The position numbers and the translations under genes were made by a program. A stretch of 64,000 nucleotides of DNA from an uncultured Clostridia bacterium (lineage in GTDB: Bacteria > Bacillota > Clostridia > Lachnospirales > Lachnospiraceae), in the NCBI GenBank assembly GCA_947174885.1, contig CAMWKO010000006.1:1-64000 (forward strand). Direction: 5' to 3'. Positions 53,020 through 63,500 of this stretch are shown one piece after another (the stretch's first letter is position 1; each line of letters begins with the position of its first letter). Below the pieces are notes generated by a model. It was not told the DNA's origin. It did not search any database and was given only the letters and a program-made list of their open reading frames with translations.

Positions 53020-54441
53020 TTATACATGAAAAATACTAATGAGTAATGCCCATGCCAGACCATAGTATGTTGTTGCTGCGACAAAATCATTTATTGTACT
53101 GATAAGAGGACCTGATGCAACCGCAGGGTCCTTCTTCAGTTGTTTAAATATCATCGGAATAACTGTTCCTGTAAAGCTTGAAATCGTCATTGCAACAAGC
53201 ATTGAAATTCCAATACAGCCTGATACCAAAAAGCTGGTTGATGCACTATATCCCTTTACAAATAATATATATGCGCCTATAAATGCAAATGATAATGCCC
53301 CCAGCAATAAACCATTACAAAATCCTATTCTTACCTCTCTGCCAATAAGTCCCCATTTATCTTTGGCTGACAGATTCTCATCCATCAGTACTCTGATAGT
53401 AACAGCAAGTGACTGTGTGCCTACATTTCCTGCCATACTGAGAATCAATGATTGAAAAAATACTATAATCGTAAGTCCTGAAATTACATTTTCAAACATT
53501 CCGATAACCGATGATACACAAAGCCCAAGAAATAGCAGAATCACAAGCCATGGTAAACGTTTACGCATGCCTGTAAATATAGATTCACCCAAATCACTTT
53601 CTTCGGTCATACCGGCAAGCTTTGCATAATCCTCACTCATTTCATCATCTACAACCTCAACTATGTCATTGGCTGTTATTACACCTATAAGTACATCTTC
53701 ATTATTAAGAACAGGAATCGAATCCTCTGAATAATCCTTTAACTGTTCTATACATTCCGAAATGGTTTCCTCTGCATAAAGACGGGGATATGAGGTCTGT
53801 ATTATCTCATCAAGCGGTGTACCCTCTCTTGCTACTACCAAATCTCTAAGTTCTATAGCACCATAAAATTTTTCATTATTATCTACAGCATATATTGTAG
53901 TAATATTATCATTGTCTGCCGCCTGCTCTACCAATGATTTCATTGCCTGCTTTACAGATGAATTTTTGTGAATATAGACATAATTGGTACTCATCATGCT
54001 ACCAATCATATCGTCATCATAGGACTGAATAAGATTAATATCCTTTTGAGCATCATCATCCAAAAGCTGCATGATTTCTTCTCTTTTTTCTTCTTCAAGC
54101 TCCTCTAACAAATCTATGGCATCATCTGCATCCATTTCTTCAATAATGTCAGCGGCTTTTTCTGCATCCAGTTCTTCAATATAATCTTCGACATTATCTA
54201 AATATGCAAAAATATCCGATATTTCTTCTGCTCCTATAATCCTGTAGAATTTTTTTCTTTCCTCTGCAGTTAAGTCCTCTAAAGCCGAAGCAATATCATT
54301 ATCATGGTAATCCTGTATTAAATCTTTAATTTTTTCTTCATTCTGACTGCTTTTGATAATATCAATAATCTCATTTTTGAAATTACGCTTAGAAAAATTG
54401 GTATCTTTTATTTCTTCATTTTCTAATTCTTTTTCTTCCAT
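53020..54441 (-). CDS. mgtE: magnesium transporter MgtE
   Basis: MgtE is a gated magnesium channel. The 473 residues have the N-terminal superhelical domain (DADDAIDLLEELEEEKREEIMQLL), two CBS repeats (about residues 160-280) and five membrane helices at the C-terminus with GNVGTQSLAVTIR and STINDFVAATTYYGLA, the pore-lining landmarks. The ATG 54441 lies after GGAGG. A promoter sits at 54502-54530. No M-box riboswitch is visible. Confidence 0.93.
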   Translation of the reverse strand: MEEKELENEEIKDTNFSKRNFKNEIIDIIKSSQNEEKIKDLIQDYHDNDIASALEDLTAEERKKFYRIIGAEEISDIFAYLDNVEDYIEELDAEKAADIIEEMDADDAIDLLEELEEEKREEIMQLLDDDAQKDINLIQSYDDDMIGSMMSTNYVYIHKNSSVKQAMKSLVEQAADNDNITTIYAVDNNEKFYGAIELRDLVVAREGTPLDEIIQTSYPRLYAEETISECIEQLKDYSEDSIPVLNNEDVLIGVITANDIVEVVDDEMSEDYAKLAGMTEESDLGESIFTGMRKRLPWLVILLFLGLCVSSVIGMFENVISGLTIIVFFQSLILSMAGNVGTQSLAVTIRVLMDENLSAKDKWGLIGREVRIGFCNGLLLGALSFAFIGAYILFVKGYSASTSFLVSGCIGISMLVAMTISSFTGTVIPMIFKQLKKDPAVASGPLISTINDFVAATTYYGLAWALLISIFHV

Positions 54442-54501
54442 GGTCTGCCTCCGTTTTCATTAGGGAATTGCTTATGATATTAATCTTAAGCGACAATTAG
54501 T

Positions 54502-54530
54502 ATTATAACCTATTTGAGGAATTGTGAAAA
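54502..54530 (-). promoter_or_regulatory. mgtE promoter
   Basis: On the minus strand TTTTCA, 17 bases and TATAAT, about 60 bases upstream of ATG 54441. Confidence 0.6.
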
Positions 54531-54630
54531 CAATAATCTTATTTAAGTTTCATTATTTTTATTTTGAAATCCATAAGACTTACAATTTTAAAAATACAAA
54601 AAAACTCCGGTACTTTTAATTATTAAATAG

Positions 54631-55947
54631 CTAATTCTGTTTTTCTACAGTTCCACTAATATAGTTTATAAACTGCTTTGCAGTTCTGCCTGAGATACCT
54701 CCATGGCTTAACTCCCATGCATTTGCTTTATTACACAGTTCCTCATCTGACATAGATATATTAAGTTTATGCGCCATTTCCTTTACTATTTCAAAATATT
54801 CTTTTTGACTAGGCTTTGAGAAATTTATAGTTACACCAAATCTATTTACCAGAGATAATTTTTCCTGCATTGTATCTGATTTGTGCATACCGTTTTCCAC
54901 TTCCATATCATTTCTGTCATTCCAGGTTTCTTTGATCAGATGTCTTCTGTTAGAGGTAGCATAAATCAGTATATTATCAGGTTTTGTTTCCACACCGCCT
55001 TCTATTACAGCCTTTAAAAACTTATATTCGGTTTCAAATTCTTCAAAAGACAAATCATCCATATATATAATAAATTTGTAATTCCTATTCTTTATAACAG
55101 AAATGAGATTTGATAAATCCTTAAACTGATGCTTATATATCTCTATCATTCTAAGACCTTCTTCATAAAACTCATTAACAATAGCCTTTATACTTGTCGA
55201 CTTACCCGTACCACTGTCACCAAATAGAAGACAGTTATTTGCCTTTCTGCCCTCAACAAAGGCTTTGGTATTATCTACCAGCTTCTGCTTTTGAATTTCA
55301 TAGCCAATTAAGTCATCTAATACAACCTTGTCCATATTGTTGATTGGTAAGAAGCTGATATCTCCATTCTCATTACTCTTTATTCTGAAAGCCTTGTTAA
55401 GTCCGAACATACCAATACCATAATCCTTGTAAAACGAAGTAATAATATCAAAAAAATCATTTTCATCCTTTGCCAATTCCAGTTTTTCGCTTAATCCTCT
55501 TACCTTCTCACTTACATTTTTGTTGTACATAAGCTCCGGTTTTACAATTGCATGATAATCGGTAATAACAGAAAAGCAGTCAATGCCAAGCTTTTCTTCT
55601 ATATACGAAAAATCATAATCAAATAGCTGCTTAAAAATTTTAAAATCACTTTTGGCAAATAAATTTACACTGCCCTCTTTTGCCCCTGCTTTTTCGCAGG
55701 TAATTGTAAACGGGTTTTCATTAGTTATGAGCAGATATGTAAGATAATTATGCCATAAATTCTTATCAAACGCATAGTCTGTAGCTGTCTCCAGAAGTTT
55801 TTTAATCTGCTTATATATGTTTGTAACTAAAATGTCTTTCTCAAAGTTTTCTTTTTTAACTTCCCTGCAAATGTTACACAGCTCCATTAAAATACTATTC
55901 TCATCCATATCTCCATATAATAAAAGCTTTGAAACTATATCATTCAT
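54631..55947 (-). CDS. DUF815-family ATP-binding protein
   Basis: The 438-residue protein matches the DUF815 family. The N-terminal half is helical and unassigned. The C-terminal half is an AAA-like ATPase, with LFGDSGTGKSTSIKAIV (residues about 242-258), FIIYMDDLSFEEFETEYK and ATSNRRHLI. Its role is not established, and no substrate is visible. It starts after AGGAGG and stands alone between mgtE and a repeat copy. Confidence 0.85.
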   Translation of the reverse strand: MNDIVSKLLLYGDMDENSILMELCNICREVKKENFEKDILVTNIYKQIKKLLETATDYAFDKNLWHNYLTYLLITNENPFTITCEKAGAKEGSVNLFAKSDFKIFKQLFDYDFSYIEEKLGIDCFSVITDYHAIVKPELMYNKNVSEKVRGLSEKLELAKDENDFFDIITSFYKDYGIGMFGLNKAFRIKSNENGDISFLPINNMDKVVLDDLIGYEIQKQKLVDNTKAFVEGRKANNCLLFGDSGTGKSTSIKAIVNEFYEEGLRMIEIYKHQFKDLSNLISVIKNRNYKFIIYMDDLSFEEFETEYKFLKAVIEGGVETKPDNILIYATSNRRHLIKETWNDRNDMEVENGMHKSDTMQEKLSLVNRFGVTINFSKPSQKEYFEIVKEMAHKLNISMSDEELCNKANAWELSHGGISGRTAKQFINYISGTVEKQN

Positions 55948-56028
55948 AAATATGCCTCCTAAAATGTCATTTTATTTTACAAGTATAATCTTTTTTTTAA
56001 TTAAATCAATATCTGTACTTTATAAATC

Positions 56029-56126
56029 CGGAATTTCCGTATTTTTTATTTTTTGCGCAAGATGTCTATGTTGCCTTTGGCAGCAAGGCTTTTTAAAGTC
56101 AAAAATAAAAAATACGGAAACTTAAG
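56029..56126. repeat. palindromic MITE-like element copy R4, about 96 bp
   Basis: Its ends match the family, in the reverse orientation to R1. Hairpin A is kept (tgttgcc/ggcagca with a mismatch), and the sequence stops inside hairpin B, whose right half and hairpin C are deleted. The internal deletion brings the two ends together. I see no clear target duplication. It lies between the divergent DUF815 and YkgJ genes. Confidence 0.82.
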
Positions 56127-56280
56127 AATATATTGAATTTATTGCAAAATATTTTATTTTGTAATATTATTGATTAAGTTGTCAAAAAACCTTTTGGAAG
56201 ATATATTTATAAGAACGGCTTTTGACACTTTAATAATCATTATGGCTTATACACAATCTATATAATTTATAGGAGATATT

Positions 56281-56940
56281 ATGAAACGCAATATTGACCT
56301 TGCCGAAATTTCAGACGGAAAATTTTATACAACAAATGACCTTGCAAAGCTTGGCTGTAACGACTGTATCGGATGTTCTAAATGCTGTGAGAACATGGGA
56401 GTTTCTATTATTTTAGACCCCTTGGACATCCACAGACTTACTATTGCTACAGGCTTAACCTTTGAACAGCTTCTTATTGATAAAATTGAATTAAATATAG
56501 TAGATGGTGTTATATTACCTAATATAAAGATGAATCAGAAAAATATCTGCCCTTTTTTAAACGAAGAAAATAGATGTTCAATACACGAACACCGTCCGGG
56601 CTTTTGCAGAATTTTTCCTCTGGCACGCATCTATGAAAACAATGATTTTAGATACATTTTACAAATACATGAATGCCAAAAAGAACAGAAAACCAAGTTA
56701 AAAATCAAGAACTGGATATGTACAGATGATATAAACAGAAATCACAGTTTTATTAACAACTGGCATTATTTCCTGCTATCCGTCAGTCAGAAATTATCTG
56801 CTGAAAGTGAAAGCAGTATTAAACAAATCACTATGTTTATTTTAAATATGTTTTATCTCACTCCGTTTAGAAAGGATATAGATTTCTATGACATCTTTAA
56901 TGAAAGACTTAAAAATGCAAGATCCGCTTTGGATATATAG
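56281..56940 (+). CDS. YkgJ-family cysteine-cluster protein
   Basis: The 219 residues contain the YkgJ cluster: CNDCIGCSKCCENMGVSI (residues about 26-43), CPFLNEENRCSIHEHRPGFCRIFPLAR (about 89-115) and HECQ. The eight-or-more cysteines probably hold zinc or an iron-sulfur centre. No function is settled. It starts behind TAGGAG. The 57050 MATE gene follows on the same strand after 109 bases. Confidence 0.9.
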   Translation: MKRNIDLAEISDGKFYTTNDLAKLGCNDCIGCSKCCENMGVSIILDPLDIHRLTIATGLTFEQLLIDKIELNIVDGVILPNIKMNQKNICPFLNEENRCSIHEHRPGFCRIFPLARIYENNDFRYILQIHECQKEQKTKLKIKNWICTDDINRNHSFINNWHYFLLSVSQKLSAESESSIKQITMFILNMFYLTPFRKDIDFYDIFNERLKNARSALDI

Positions 56941-57049
56941 CTTTTAAAAATGAAATATCTTTTTGTACATAGTGGATGAATTTTCAATATTCATGGAAAG
57001 GAAAATACTTAAACGCATACTTTTTTGTGTTTAACAAACAGGTAAATAT

Positions 57050-58399
57050 ATGCAGGAACGAAATAAATTAGGCGAATTAAAAGAATCCAAGCTCCTTATG
57101 CAATTTGCTATTCCAAGTATTATTTCAATGCTTGTTATGGCTTTATATAATATTGTTGATCAGTTCTTTATCGGGAGAAAAATCGGTGAATTAGGCAATG
57201 CAGCTACAAATATTGTTTTCCCACTCAGCACCTCGTGTATTGCTTTAGCTTTACTCTGTGGTATTGGCGGTGCAGCTGCCTTTAATATTACACTTGGCAG
57301 GAATGATAAAAACAAATCCATGTACTATGTCGGCAACGCATTATCACTTATGGCTATTAGCGGTGCCGTATTACTTTCTTTTGTTGAAATATTTTTACCT
57401 CAGATGCTGAATATTTTCGGCTGTCCGGCAGATGTATATGGATATGCAGTGGAATATACCCGTATAGTTGCCATAGGCTTTCCGTTTGTTATCATTTCAA
57501 GCGGAGGCAGTAACCTTGTAAGAGCTGACGGCAGTCCCACATATTCTATGCTTTGCAACTTATCCGGTGCTATTGTAAACACAATATTAGATCCGATTTT
57601 TATATACGGCTTTGATATGGATATGTCAGGTGCCGCCCTTGCTACAATTATCGGTCAGATAGTTTCGGCAATAATGGTATTTGCATATCTCATGCGTTTT
57701 AAAACTGCCAAGATTTCTTTAAAACATATCATACCCAAATTTGAATATGTTAAAAAAATTGCTTCTCTTGGTGCTACTCCATGCTTTAACCAGCTTGCAA
57801 TGATGATTGTCCAGATAGTCCTTAACAAATCCCTGACCTACTATGGTGCTAAAAGCAGCTATGGTGAATCAGTACCGCTTGCCTGTGCAGGTATTATTTC
57901 AAAAGTAAATCAGGTATACTTTTCCTTTATTATAGGTCTGGCACAAGGTACACAGCCAATTATAAGCTACAACTATGGTGCAAAAAAATATGACAGAGTT
58001 AAAACTACATATAAATACGCCATATTTACAGGTCTGGCAGTATCCATTATAGCCTTTATGGCTTTTCAGATATTTCCGGAACAGATTACCTCCATATTTG
58101 GAGACGGCAGTGATGAATATTACAGATTTGCTATAAGCTATTTCAGAATATATCTTTTTGGTACGTTTATAAACTGTATACAACCTCTGACCTCTAACTT
58201 TTTTACAGCTATAGAAAAGCCAAAGAGAGGTATTTTCCTATCTCTCACCAGACAGATTATATTCCTGCTGCCACTTATTATAATTTTCCCATTATTCATG
58301 GGTATCGATGGTATAATGTATTCAGGTCCTGTAGCAGATATTACCGCCGCTTCTATTTCAGTAGTTATGTTTATGAAAGAAAGGAAAAAGCTTTGCTAG
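57050..58399 (+). CDS. MATE-family efflux transporter
   Basis: The 449 residues have about 12 membrane segments in the MATE layout: SIISMLVMALYNIVDQFFIGR at the start, GCPADVYGYAVEYTRIVAIGFPF in the middle and the second-half counterpart GLAQGTQPIISYNYGAKKYDR. MATE proteins export drugs and cations with Na+ or H+ exchange. The exact substrate is unknown. The C-terminus meets the convergent TetM-like gene at a palindrome that holds both stops. Confidence 0.9.
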   Translation: MQERNKLGELKESKLLMQFAIPSIISMLVMALYNIVDQFFIGRKIGELGNAATNIVFPLSTSCIALALLCGIGGAAAFNITLGRNDKNKSMYYVGNALSLMAISGAVLLSFVEIFLPQMLNIFGCPADVYGYAVEYTRIVAIGFPFVIISSGGSNLVRADGSPTYSMLCNLSGAIVNTILDPIFIYGFDMDMSGAALATIIGQIVSAIMVFAYLMRFKTAKISLKHIIPKFEYVKKIASLGATPCFNQLAMMIVQIVLNKSLTYYGAKSSYGESVPLACAGIISKVNQVYFSFIIGLAQGTQPIISYNYGAKKYDRVKTTYKYAIFTGLAVSIIAFMAFQIFPEQITSIFGDGSDEYYRFAISYFRIYLFGTFINCIQPLTSNFFTAIEKPKRGIFLSLTRQIIFLLPLIIIFPLFMGIDGIMYSGPVADITAASISVVMFMKERKKLC

Positions 58400-58413
58400 T
58401 GTAATGTACACTA
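58395..58413. other. palindrome containing the stop codons of two convergent genes
   Basis: The arms ctagtgta and tacactag are perfect complements with a 3-base loop. The left arm holds the MATE stop TAG and the right arm the TetM-like stop, on the other strand. Confidence 0.6.
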
Positions 58414-61203
58414 GTCCCTGCCTAATCGTATCCTTTCCAGATATTCCCTGAATTCCTTATCCAGGCTGTCAAACAGATATGACTTTCCACCACTTCTTTT
58501 TGCACAAAATTCTTCTTTCGCAGCCTGTAAGGAATTCTCTATTTCTTTCTTCAGTTCTCTGGAGGATAACAGCAGGCAGCCTGCTCCACGTATTATTATC
58601 TGCTCCATTCCGTCAGAGGTTGCTACTGTAATCTTATATTTTTTGGCATTGTCATGGGCAAACTTTTCTATATATGCGTCCGCAGTCTGACTCTCCTTTG
58701 TATAAACCACATATATATTATGATATCTGTTCATGCTTCCGGTATTCCCCTGAACTTTATATGCATCAAACACTACCATAAGCCTGCATTTTTTAATCCC
58801 CTGATAGTTGCATAAAATATCCATAAGCTTATCTCTTGCTGCATCAATATTCATCTTTGCCAGTTCACTTAATTCCTCCCATGCAAATATAACATTATAA
58901 CCGTCTACCAATAAATATTCCTCTGTTTTGACGTTTTCCTTTCCATACTTTCTTTCATTGTTTCTGTTATTATACTTATTGTCAATAAATCTGTTTCCAA
59001 AAGAATTACCTGCTCCCACAGAATTATTGCTTTTCAAATTGTCCGCATAATTATTTGTTATATAATCTGTATTTTCCTGATTATATTTTCTGGATTTTTG
59101 TTTACCATATGTTCTTTCAAAAATTGCTTCCAGTTCTCTATCTAATATTCCATAATCATTAGCCTTATCATATGAATTTAAACTTCCTCCTTTATATTCT
59201 TTTAAATTACTGCCAATATTTATATGCCCGTTAATTGGAGTATTTATAATTTCACCTTCTGAAGCCGCCTCATAGCTGTTAATTTGTATAAAATCTTCTA
59301 CTTTATCATAGCTTACCACATATCCTGCTCCATTGACACAGAATATGGAATGCGGTGTATTTTCTATATCAGCTAAAGCGTCATATCCTATCCTTTCTAC
59401 TACCTCGGATTGATTATGACACTCCTTATATCCGCATACGCTGACATTAATTCTTCCCTTTCCCTTAGAATATGCTGCAAGCTCCATAGGATAATTCATC
59501 ATGGTTTCTACCGGTGCTATACCTGTAATAATTGTACTTTCCTTATCTATCACAGGAGGCTCAAACCTTGCACTAAGCCTTTCCAAATCCGTCATAGCCC
59601 TGCCTGTATATTCGCTTGGAATTTCAAGCACAAAATCATACACAGGCTCCAACAGAATACTGTTTGCCTTCATCAATCCCTGTCTTATTGCTCTATATGT
59701 TGCCTGTCTGAAATCACCGCCCTCTGTATGCTTTTTGTGTGCTTTACCACCTATAATTACAATTTCTGCATCTGTCAGCTCACTGCCCGTCAATACTCCC
59801 TTATGTGATTTTTCTTTAATATGTGTAGCTATAAGTTTTTGCCAGTTTATAGCTAATCTGTCAACACTCACCTCTGAAGATACCTTTATACCGCTTCCCC
59901 TCTCAAGTGGTTTTATCATTAAATGTACCTCTGCATAATGTCTTAACGGCTCATAATGACCTACACCTGTAACACTCTCTGAAATTGTTTCCTTATATAC
60001 GATATTCCCCTTTCCAAACTCCAACTCTATATCAAATCTTTCCCTGATTATACTCTTTAATATTTCTGTCTGAATCTGCCCCATCAGTTTTATTTCTATT
60101 TCCTTTAATGTATCATTCCAGCCTATTTCAAGCGAAGGGTCTTCTTCATTTAATATCTTAATTGTGTTATATACCTTTAGTGTATCCGCACCCTCCGGTA
60201 ATTCTACCTTATAGCTAAGTACCGGCTCAATATCCATGGATGTATCTGACTTTTCTTTTCCGATGCCCATTCCGGCATATGATTTACTCAGTCCGGTAAC
60301 TGCTACTACCATACCGGCTTTTGCTTCATTAACCATTACATATTTTGTACCTGAATATATTCTTATCTGATTAATCTTTTCACTCATATCCTCGCTAAAG
60401 TCTATTACTTCTTTAGCCTTTAGGCTTCCACCTGTTATCTTTATGTGTGTAAGACGGTTTCCCTGCTCATCACCTGATATTTTAAACACTTTACCTGATA
60501 ATTCTTTTTCTCTTTCTATAGATGTATACTTTTCAATTCCCTCTAAAAGCTTGTCCACCCCTGACAGTTTAAGTGCCGAGCCAAAATAACAGGGGATTAT
60601 TTTTCCTGATTTGATTACTTCCGATATCTCTTTATCTGATATTTCTTCCTCTGCAAAATATTTTTCCATTAAAGCTTCTTCGCATCCGGCAATATTTTCA
60701 AAAAACAGACTGTCGGTATCCGTAAAATCTACAAAGCTTCCCTTTAATTTTGTACTTAGCTCCTCTAATATTTCTGCTTTATCCCTATATGTCATATCCA
60801 TTTTATTTACAAAAACAAAAGTAGGAATACTATATTTCAAAAGCAGTCTCCACAATGTAAAGGTATGACTTTGCAGTCTGTCACTGCCGTTTATTACAAG
60901 TATGGCATAATCCAGAACCTTTAGCGTCCGTTCCATTTCAGCACTGAAATCTGTATGACCAGGTGTATCTAAAAGATACATATTTGTGTCCTTATAGCTG
61001 ATTAATGCCTGCTTTGAAAATATAGTTATTCCTCTTTGTTTTTCAAGGGAATGCGTGTCTAAAAACGCATCCCCATGATCTACCCTGCCTACTTTTCTAA
61101 CACTTCCACTTATATATAGCATAGCCTCTGACAATGTGGTCTTTCCTGAATCCACATGAGCCAGAACTCCTATTGTAATATTCTTCTTTTCCATATTATT
61201 CAT
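58411..61203 (-). CDS. TetM-like translation GTPase fused to YacP/Rae1 NYN nuclease domain
   Basis: This 930-residue protein joins two ribosome-active modules. Residues about 1-640 are a TetM/TetO-type elongation-factor-like GTPase, with [25 protein letters not shown] and NKMD, and an EF-G-like end including [12 protein letters not shown]. An Asn-rich linker (about 680-760) follows. Residues 761-930 match YacP/Rae1, the ribosome-associated mRNA endonuclease: [12 protein letters not shown] (Asp767), VVFDAYK (Asp813), [14 protein letters not shown] (Asp842) and ATSDGMEQ (Asp864). Tetracycline resistance cannot be deduced. It overlaps trpD by 8 bases. Confidence 0.93.
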   Translation of the reverse strand: MNNMEKKNITIGVLAHVDSGKTTLSEAMLYISGSVRKVGRVDHGDAFLDTHSLEKQRGITIFSKQALISYKDTNMYLLDTPGHTDFSAEMERTLKVLDYAILVINGSDRLQSHTFTLWRLLLKYSIPTFVFVNKMDMTYRDKAEILEELSTKLKGSFVDFTDTDSLFFENIAGCEEALMEKYFAEEEISDKEISEVIKSGKIIPCYFGSALKLSGVDKLLEGIEKYTSIEREKELSGKVFKISGDEQGNRLTHIKITGGSLKAKEVIDFSEDMSEKINQIRIYSGTKYVMVNEAKAGMVVAVTGLSKSYAGMGIGKEKSDTSMDIEPVLSYKVELPEGADTLKVYNTIKILNEEDPSLEIGWNDTLKEIEIKLMGQIQTEILKSIIRERFDIELEFGKGNIVYKETISESVTGVGHYEPLRHYAEVHLMIKPLERGSGIKVSSEVSVDRLAINWQKLIATHIKEKSHKGVLTGSELTDAEIVIIGGKAHKKHTEGGDFRQATYRAIRQGLMKANSILLEPVYDFVLEIPSEYTGRAMTDLERLSARFEPPVIDKESTIITGIAPVETMMNYPMELAAYSKGKGRINVSVCGYKECHNQSEVVERIGYDALADIENTPHSIFCVNGAGYVVSYDKVEDFIQINSYEAASEGEIINTPINGHINIGSNLKEYKGGSLNSYDKANDYGILDRELEAIFERTYGKQKSRKYNQENTDYITNNYADNLKSNNSVGAGNSFGNRFIDNKYNNRNNERKYGKENVKTEEYLLVDGYNVIFAWEELSELAKMNIDAARDKLMDILCNYQGIKKCRLMVVFDAYKVQGNTGSMNRYHNIYVVYTKESQTADAYIEKFAHDNAKKYKITVATSDGMEQIIIRGAGCLLLSSRELKKEIENSLQAAKEEFCAKRSGGKSYLFDSLDKEFREYLERIRLGRD

Positions 61204-62203
61204 TTGAAAGAGCTATAAACTCATTAAGTCTGTTAAGTGCTGCCTTACTGTCGATTAATTCTTCCGCAAGCCTCATTCCCTCTGCCAATGAAGCAGCGGC
61301 ACCTCCTACATAAAGTCCTGCACCGGCATTCATGACCACCGCAGTTCTTCTTGCTCCCTTTTCACCATTTAAAATATTTTTTGTAATTTCGGCATTTTCC
61401 TGTGGTGTTCCGCCAACAAGCTCCTCTTTACTGCATCTATCATATCCAAAATCCTCAGGAGTAATTACATAGGTCTTAAATTCACCATTTTCAAACTCAC
61501 ATACTGTTGTAGGTGCACTGGCTGAAATTTCGTCCAGACAGTCCTGTCCATAAACTACCATACCCTTTTTTACTCCGAGATTTGACAGAACCTTTGCCAA
61601 CGGCTCAACTAATTCTTCACTAAATACACCCATAACCTGTAAATTTGCCCTCGCCGGATTTGAAAGCGGTCCTAATATGTTAAATACGGTGCGAATCCCA
61701 AGTTCTTTTCTGACAGGCCCAACATATTTCATGGCTGTATGATACTTCTGTGCAAATAAGAAACAGATATTAATCTTCTTAAGCAATTCCTCGCTCTTTT
61801 CCGGCTCAATATTAATATTTATACCTAATGCTTCTAAGCAGTCCGCTGCACCGCTATTTGAAGAAGCAGCTCTATTACCATGCTTTGCTACAGGCACTCC
61901 ACCTGCCGAAATAATCACGGATGAGGTTGTAGATATATTAAAAGAATTGGACTTATCTCCACCAGTACCTACAATTTCAAGTACATCCATATCATGCCTT
62001 AAGCCGGTACAATGCGAAATCATGCTCTCTGCTGAACCTGTAATCTCATCAATAGTCTCACCCTTGTAAGACAGTAATGAAAGATATGCCGACTTTTGAA
62101 CATCAGATGCCTCTCCGGTCATAATTTCATTCATTACGGCTAATGACTCATCATAAGTCAAATCTTTTTTGTTGCTAAGTTTAATAATTGCTTCTTTAAT
62201 CAT
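61196..62203 (-). CDS. trpD: anthranilate phosphoribosyltransferase
   Basis: TrpD attaches anthranilate to PRPP in tryptophan synthesis. The 335 residues carry [70 protein letters not shown] and [12 protein letters not shown], all normal. No other trp gene is present; it is alone upstream of the TetM-like gene and overlaps it by 8 bases. AAAGGA precedes the ATG. Confidence 0.95.
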   Translation of the reverse strand: MIKEAIIKLSNKKDLTYDESLAVMNEIMTGEASDVQKSAYLSLLSYKGETIDEITGSAESMISHCTGLRHDMDVLEIVGTGGDKSNSFNISTTSSVIISAGGVPVAKHGNRAASSNSGAADCLEALGININIEPEKSEELLKKINICFLFAQKYHTAMKYVGPVRKELGIRTVFNILGPLSNPARANLQVMGVFSEELVEPLAKVLSNLGVKKGMVVYGQDCLDEISASAPTTVCEFENGEFKTYVITPEDFGYDRCSKEELVGGTPQENAEITKNILNGEKGARRTAVVMNAGAGLYVGGAAASLAEGMRLAEELIDSKAALNRLNEFIALSNE

Positions 62204-62399
62204 TTTTTTAATCCTTTCATATAAACCTTAAGTAAACCTTAAGCTGATTGCTGTTTTTATTTCCTGCTCTATAAACTTTATCGTGCGGTCAAAATATTTT
62301 ACCTCTGTCAACGATTTACTTTTTTTCTCACAGCTTACAGTATAGCACAATTCACTCTATGTAGAAATATAATATTTTTTGATTTTATATTTCTATTTT

Positions 62400-62432
62400 T
62401 GAATTTCCTTATTTTATATTTTTAGGTTTATC
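62400..62432. repeat. single-end remnant of the MITE family (R8)
   Basis: The sequence gaatttccttattttatatt and the following tttaggttta closely match the left terminal repeat of R1. No right end is visible nearby, so it is a remnant. Confidence 0.6.
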
Positions 62433-62502
62433 AAATCTTACTACCCTTCGTCAGAATATATATAGAAAAGTTGACTTTTCGTTACAGTTTTTGTATGCTT
62501 TT

Positions 62503-62510
62503 GGTATAAT
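62503..62510 (+). promoter_or_regulatory. extended -10 promoter of the degV gene
   Basis: TGGTATAAT is an extended -10 on the plus strand about 75 bases before ATG 62585. Confidence 0.6.
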
Positions 62511-62524
62511 ATGGGTTATATTAT

Positions 62525-62555
62525 AAAAATAATTACTCCTGGAGTTATTATTTTT
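62525..62555 (+). promoter_or_regulatory. leader hairpin upstream of degV
   Basis: The arms aaaaataattactcc and ggagttattattttt pair with one mismatch and end in a T-run, which looks like an attenuator or terminator in the leader of degV. Confidence 0.5.
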
Positions 62556-62584
62556 ATACTTAAAATGCCGGAAAGGACTTTATT

Positions 62585-63436
62585 ATGGTTAAAATAATTT
62601 CAGACAGTACCTGTGATTTGTCAAAAGCTTTGCTTGACAAATATGATATCTCAATACTTCCGCTTCATATTCTGCTGGGCGATGAAGAATATGAGGATGG
62701 TGTAAATATCACTCCTGATGAGATATATGCCTGGTCAGACAAAAATAAAACCACACCTAAAACCTCTGCCCCCTCTTTGGATGCAGCTGTTTCACTATTC
62801 AAACCATTTATTGAGCAGGGTAACGAAATAGTATGCTTTTCTATTTCAAGTAAGATGTCCACCTCATGTAATGTTATGAAAATTGCCGCCGAAGAATTAA
62901 ATGCCCCTGATAAAGTTTTTGTAATTGATTCAGCAAACCTGTCTACGGGTATTGGCCTTTTAGTAATAGAAGCTGCCATTATGGCAAAAAACGGAATCAG
63001 TGCAAAAGAAATTGCCGAAAAAACAGAAGCTCTAAAGCCTTATGTACGGGCAAGCTTTGTAGTAGATACTCTCACATATCTTCACCGCGGAGGAAGATGC
63101 AGTTCTGTAGCAGCACTTGCCGGAAGCGTCTTAAAGCTTCATCCCAAAATAGTAGTTGAAGACGGTAAAATGGAAGCTACAAAAAAATATCGTGGTAAAA
63201 TCGACAGTGTTATATTATCCTATGCTAAAGATTTAGAGGCTGATTTAAAAAATGCAAAATCGGCCAGAGTATTTATCACGCATTCCGGTTGCGGGGAAGC
63301 AATTATAAACAGTGTTAAAAATTATTTGAAAGAATTAAATATTTTTAATGAAATACTGGTAACCAGGGCCGGTGGAGTAATTTCCTCACACTGCGGATAC
63401 GGGACACTGGGTGTACTGTTTATTACAGAAAAATAG
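62585..63436 (+). CDS. DegV-family fatty-acid-binding protein
   Basis: The 283-residue protein matches the DegV family, which binds a fatty acid and in some species serves fatty-acid kinase FakB. Visible landmarks are KIISDSTCDLS at the start, GEDVNITPDE-like VNITPDEIY, TSAPSLD, SSKMSTSCN, DSANLSTGIG and the late HPKIVVEDGKM. The ATG 62585 follows GGAAAGGA. It is monocistronic with a terminator at 63459-63492. Confidence 0.92.
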   Translation: MVKIISDSTCDLSKALLDKYDISILPLHILLGDEEYEDGVNITPDEIYAWSDKNKTTPKTSAPSLDAAVSLFKPFIEQGNEIVCFSISSKMSTSCNVMKIAAEELNAPDKVFVIDSANLSTGIGLLVIEAAIMAKNGISAKEIAEKTEALKPYVRASFVVDTLTYLHRGGRCSSVAALAGSVLKLHPKIVVEDGKMEATKKYRGKIDSVILSYAKDLEADLKNAKSARVFITHSGCGEAIINSVKNYLKELNIFNEILVTRAGGVISSHCGYGTLGVLFITEK

Positions 63437-63458
63437 CTTTATCTGTTCTTTACTGCAA

Positions 63459-63492
63459 CGAGCCAAGGTCAATCAATTCTGACCTTGGCTCG
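63459..63492. terminator. bidirectional terminator between degV and HD-GYP genes
   Basis: Perfect 13-bp arms cgagccaaggtca and tgaccttggctcg around an 8-base loop, then TTATTTTTT on the plus strand. It separates convergent genes. Confidence 0.92.
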
Positions 63493-63500
63493 CTTATTTT

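Larger units (their letters stand above)
62204..62584. other. divergent spacer between trpD and degV
   Basis: This 380-base stretch holds an 11-bp tandem (aaccttaagta) near trpD, a single-end fragment of the MITE family (62400-62432), an extended -10 promoter for degV (62503-62510) and a leader hairpin (62525-62555). No gene is visible. Confidence 0.6.

Noticed and set aside
58411..61203. Simple tetracycline resistance gene on a mobile element
   Set aside because: The protein is a fusion with a YacP domain, overlaps trpD in a chromosomal context, and has no integrase or IS nearby; resistance cannot be read from the sequence.
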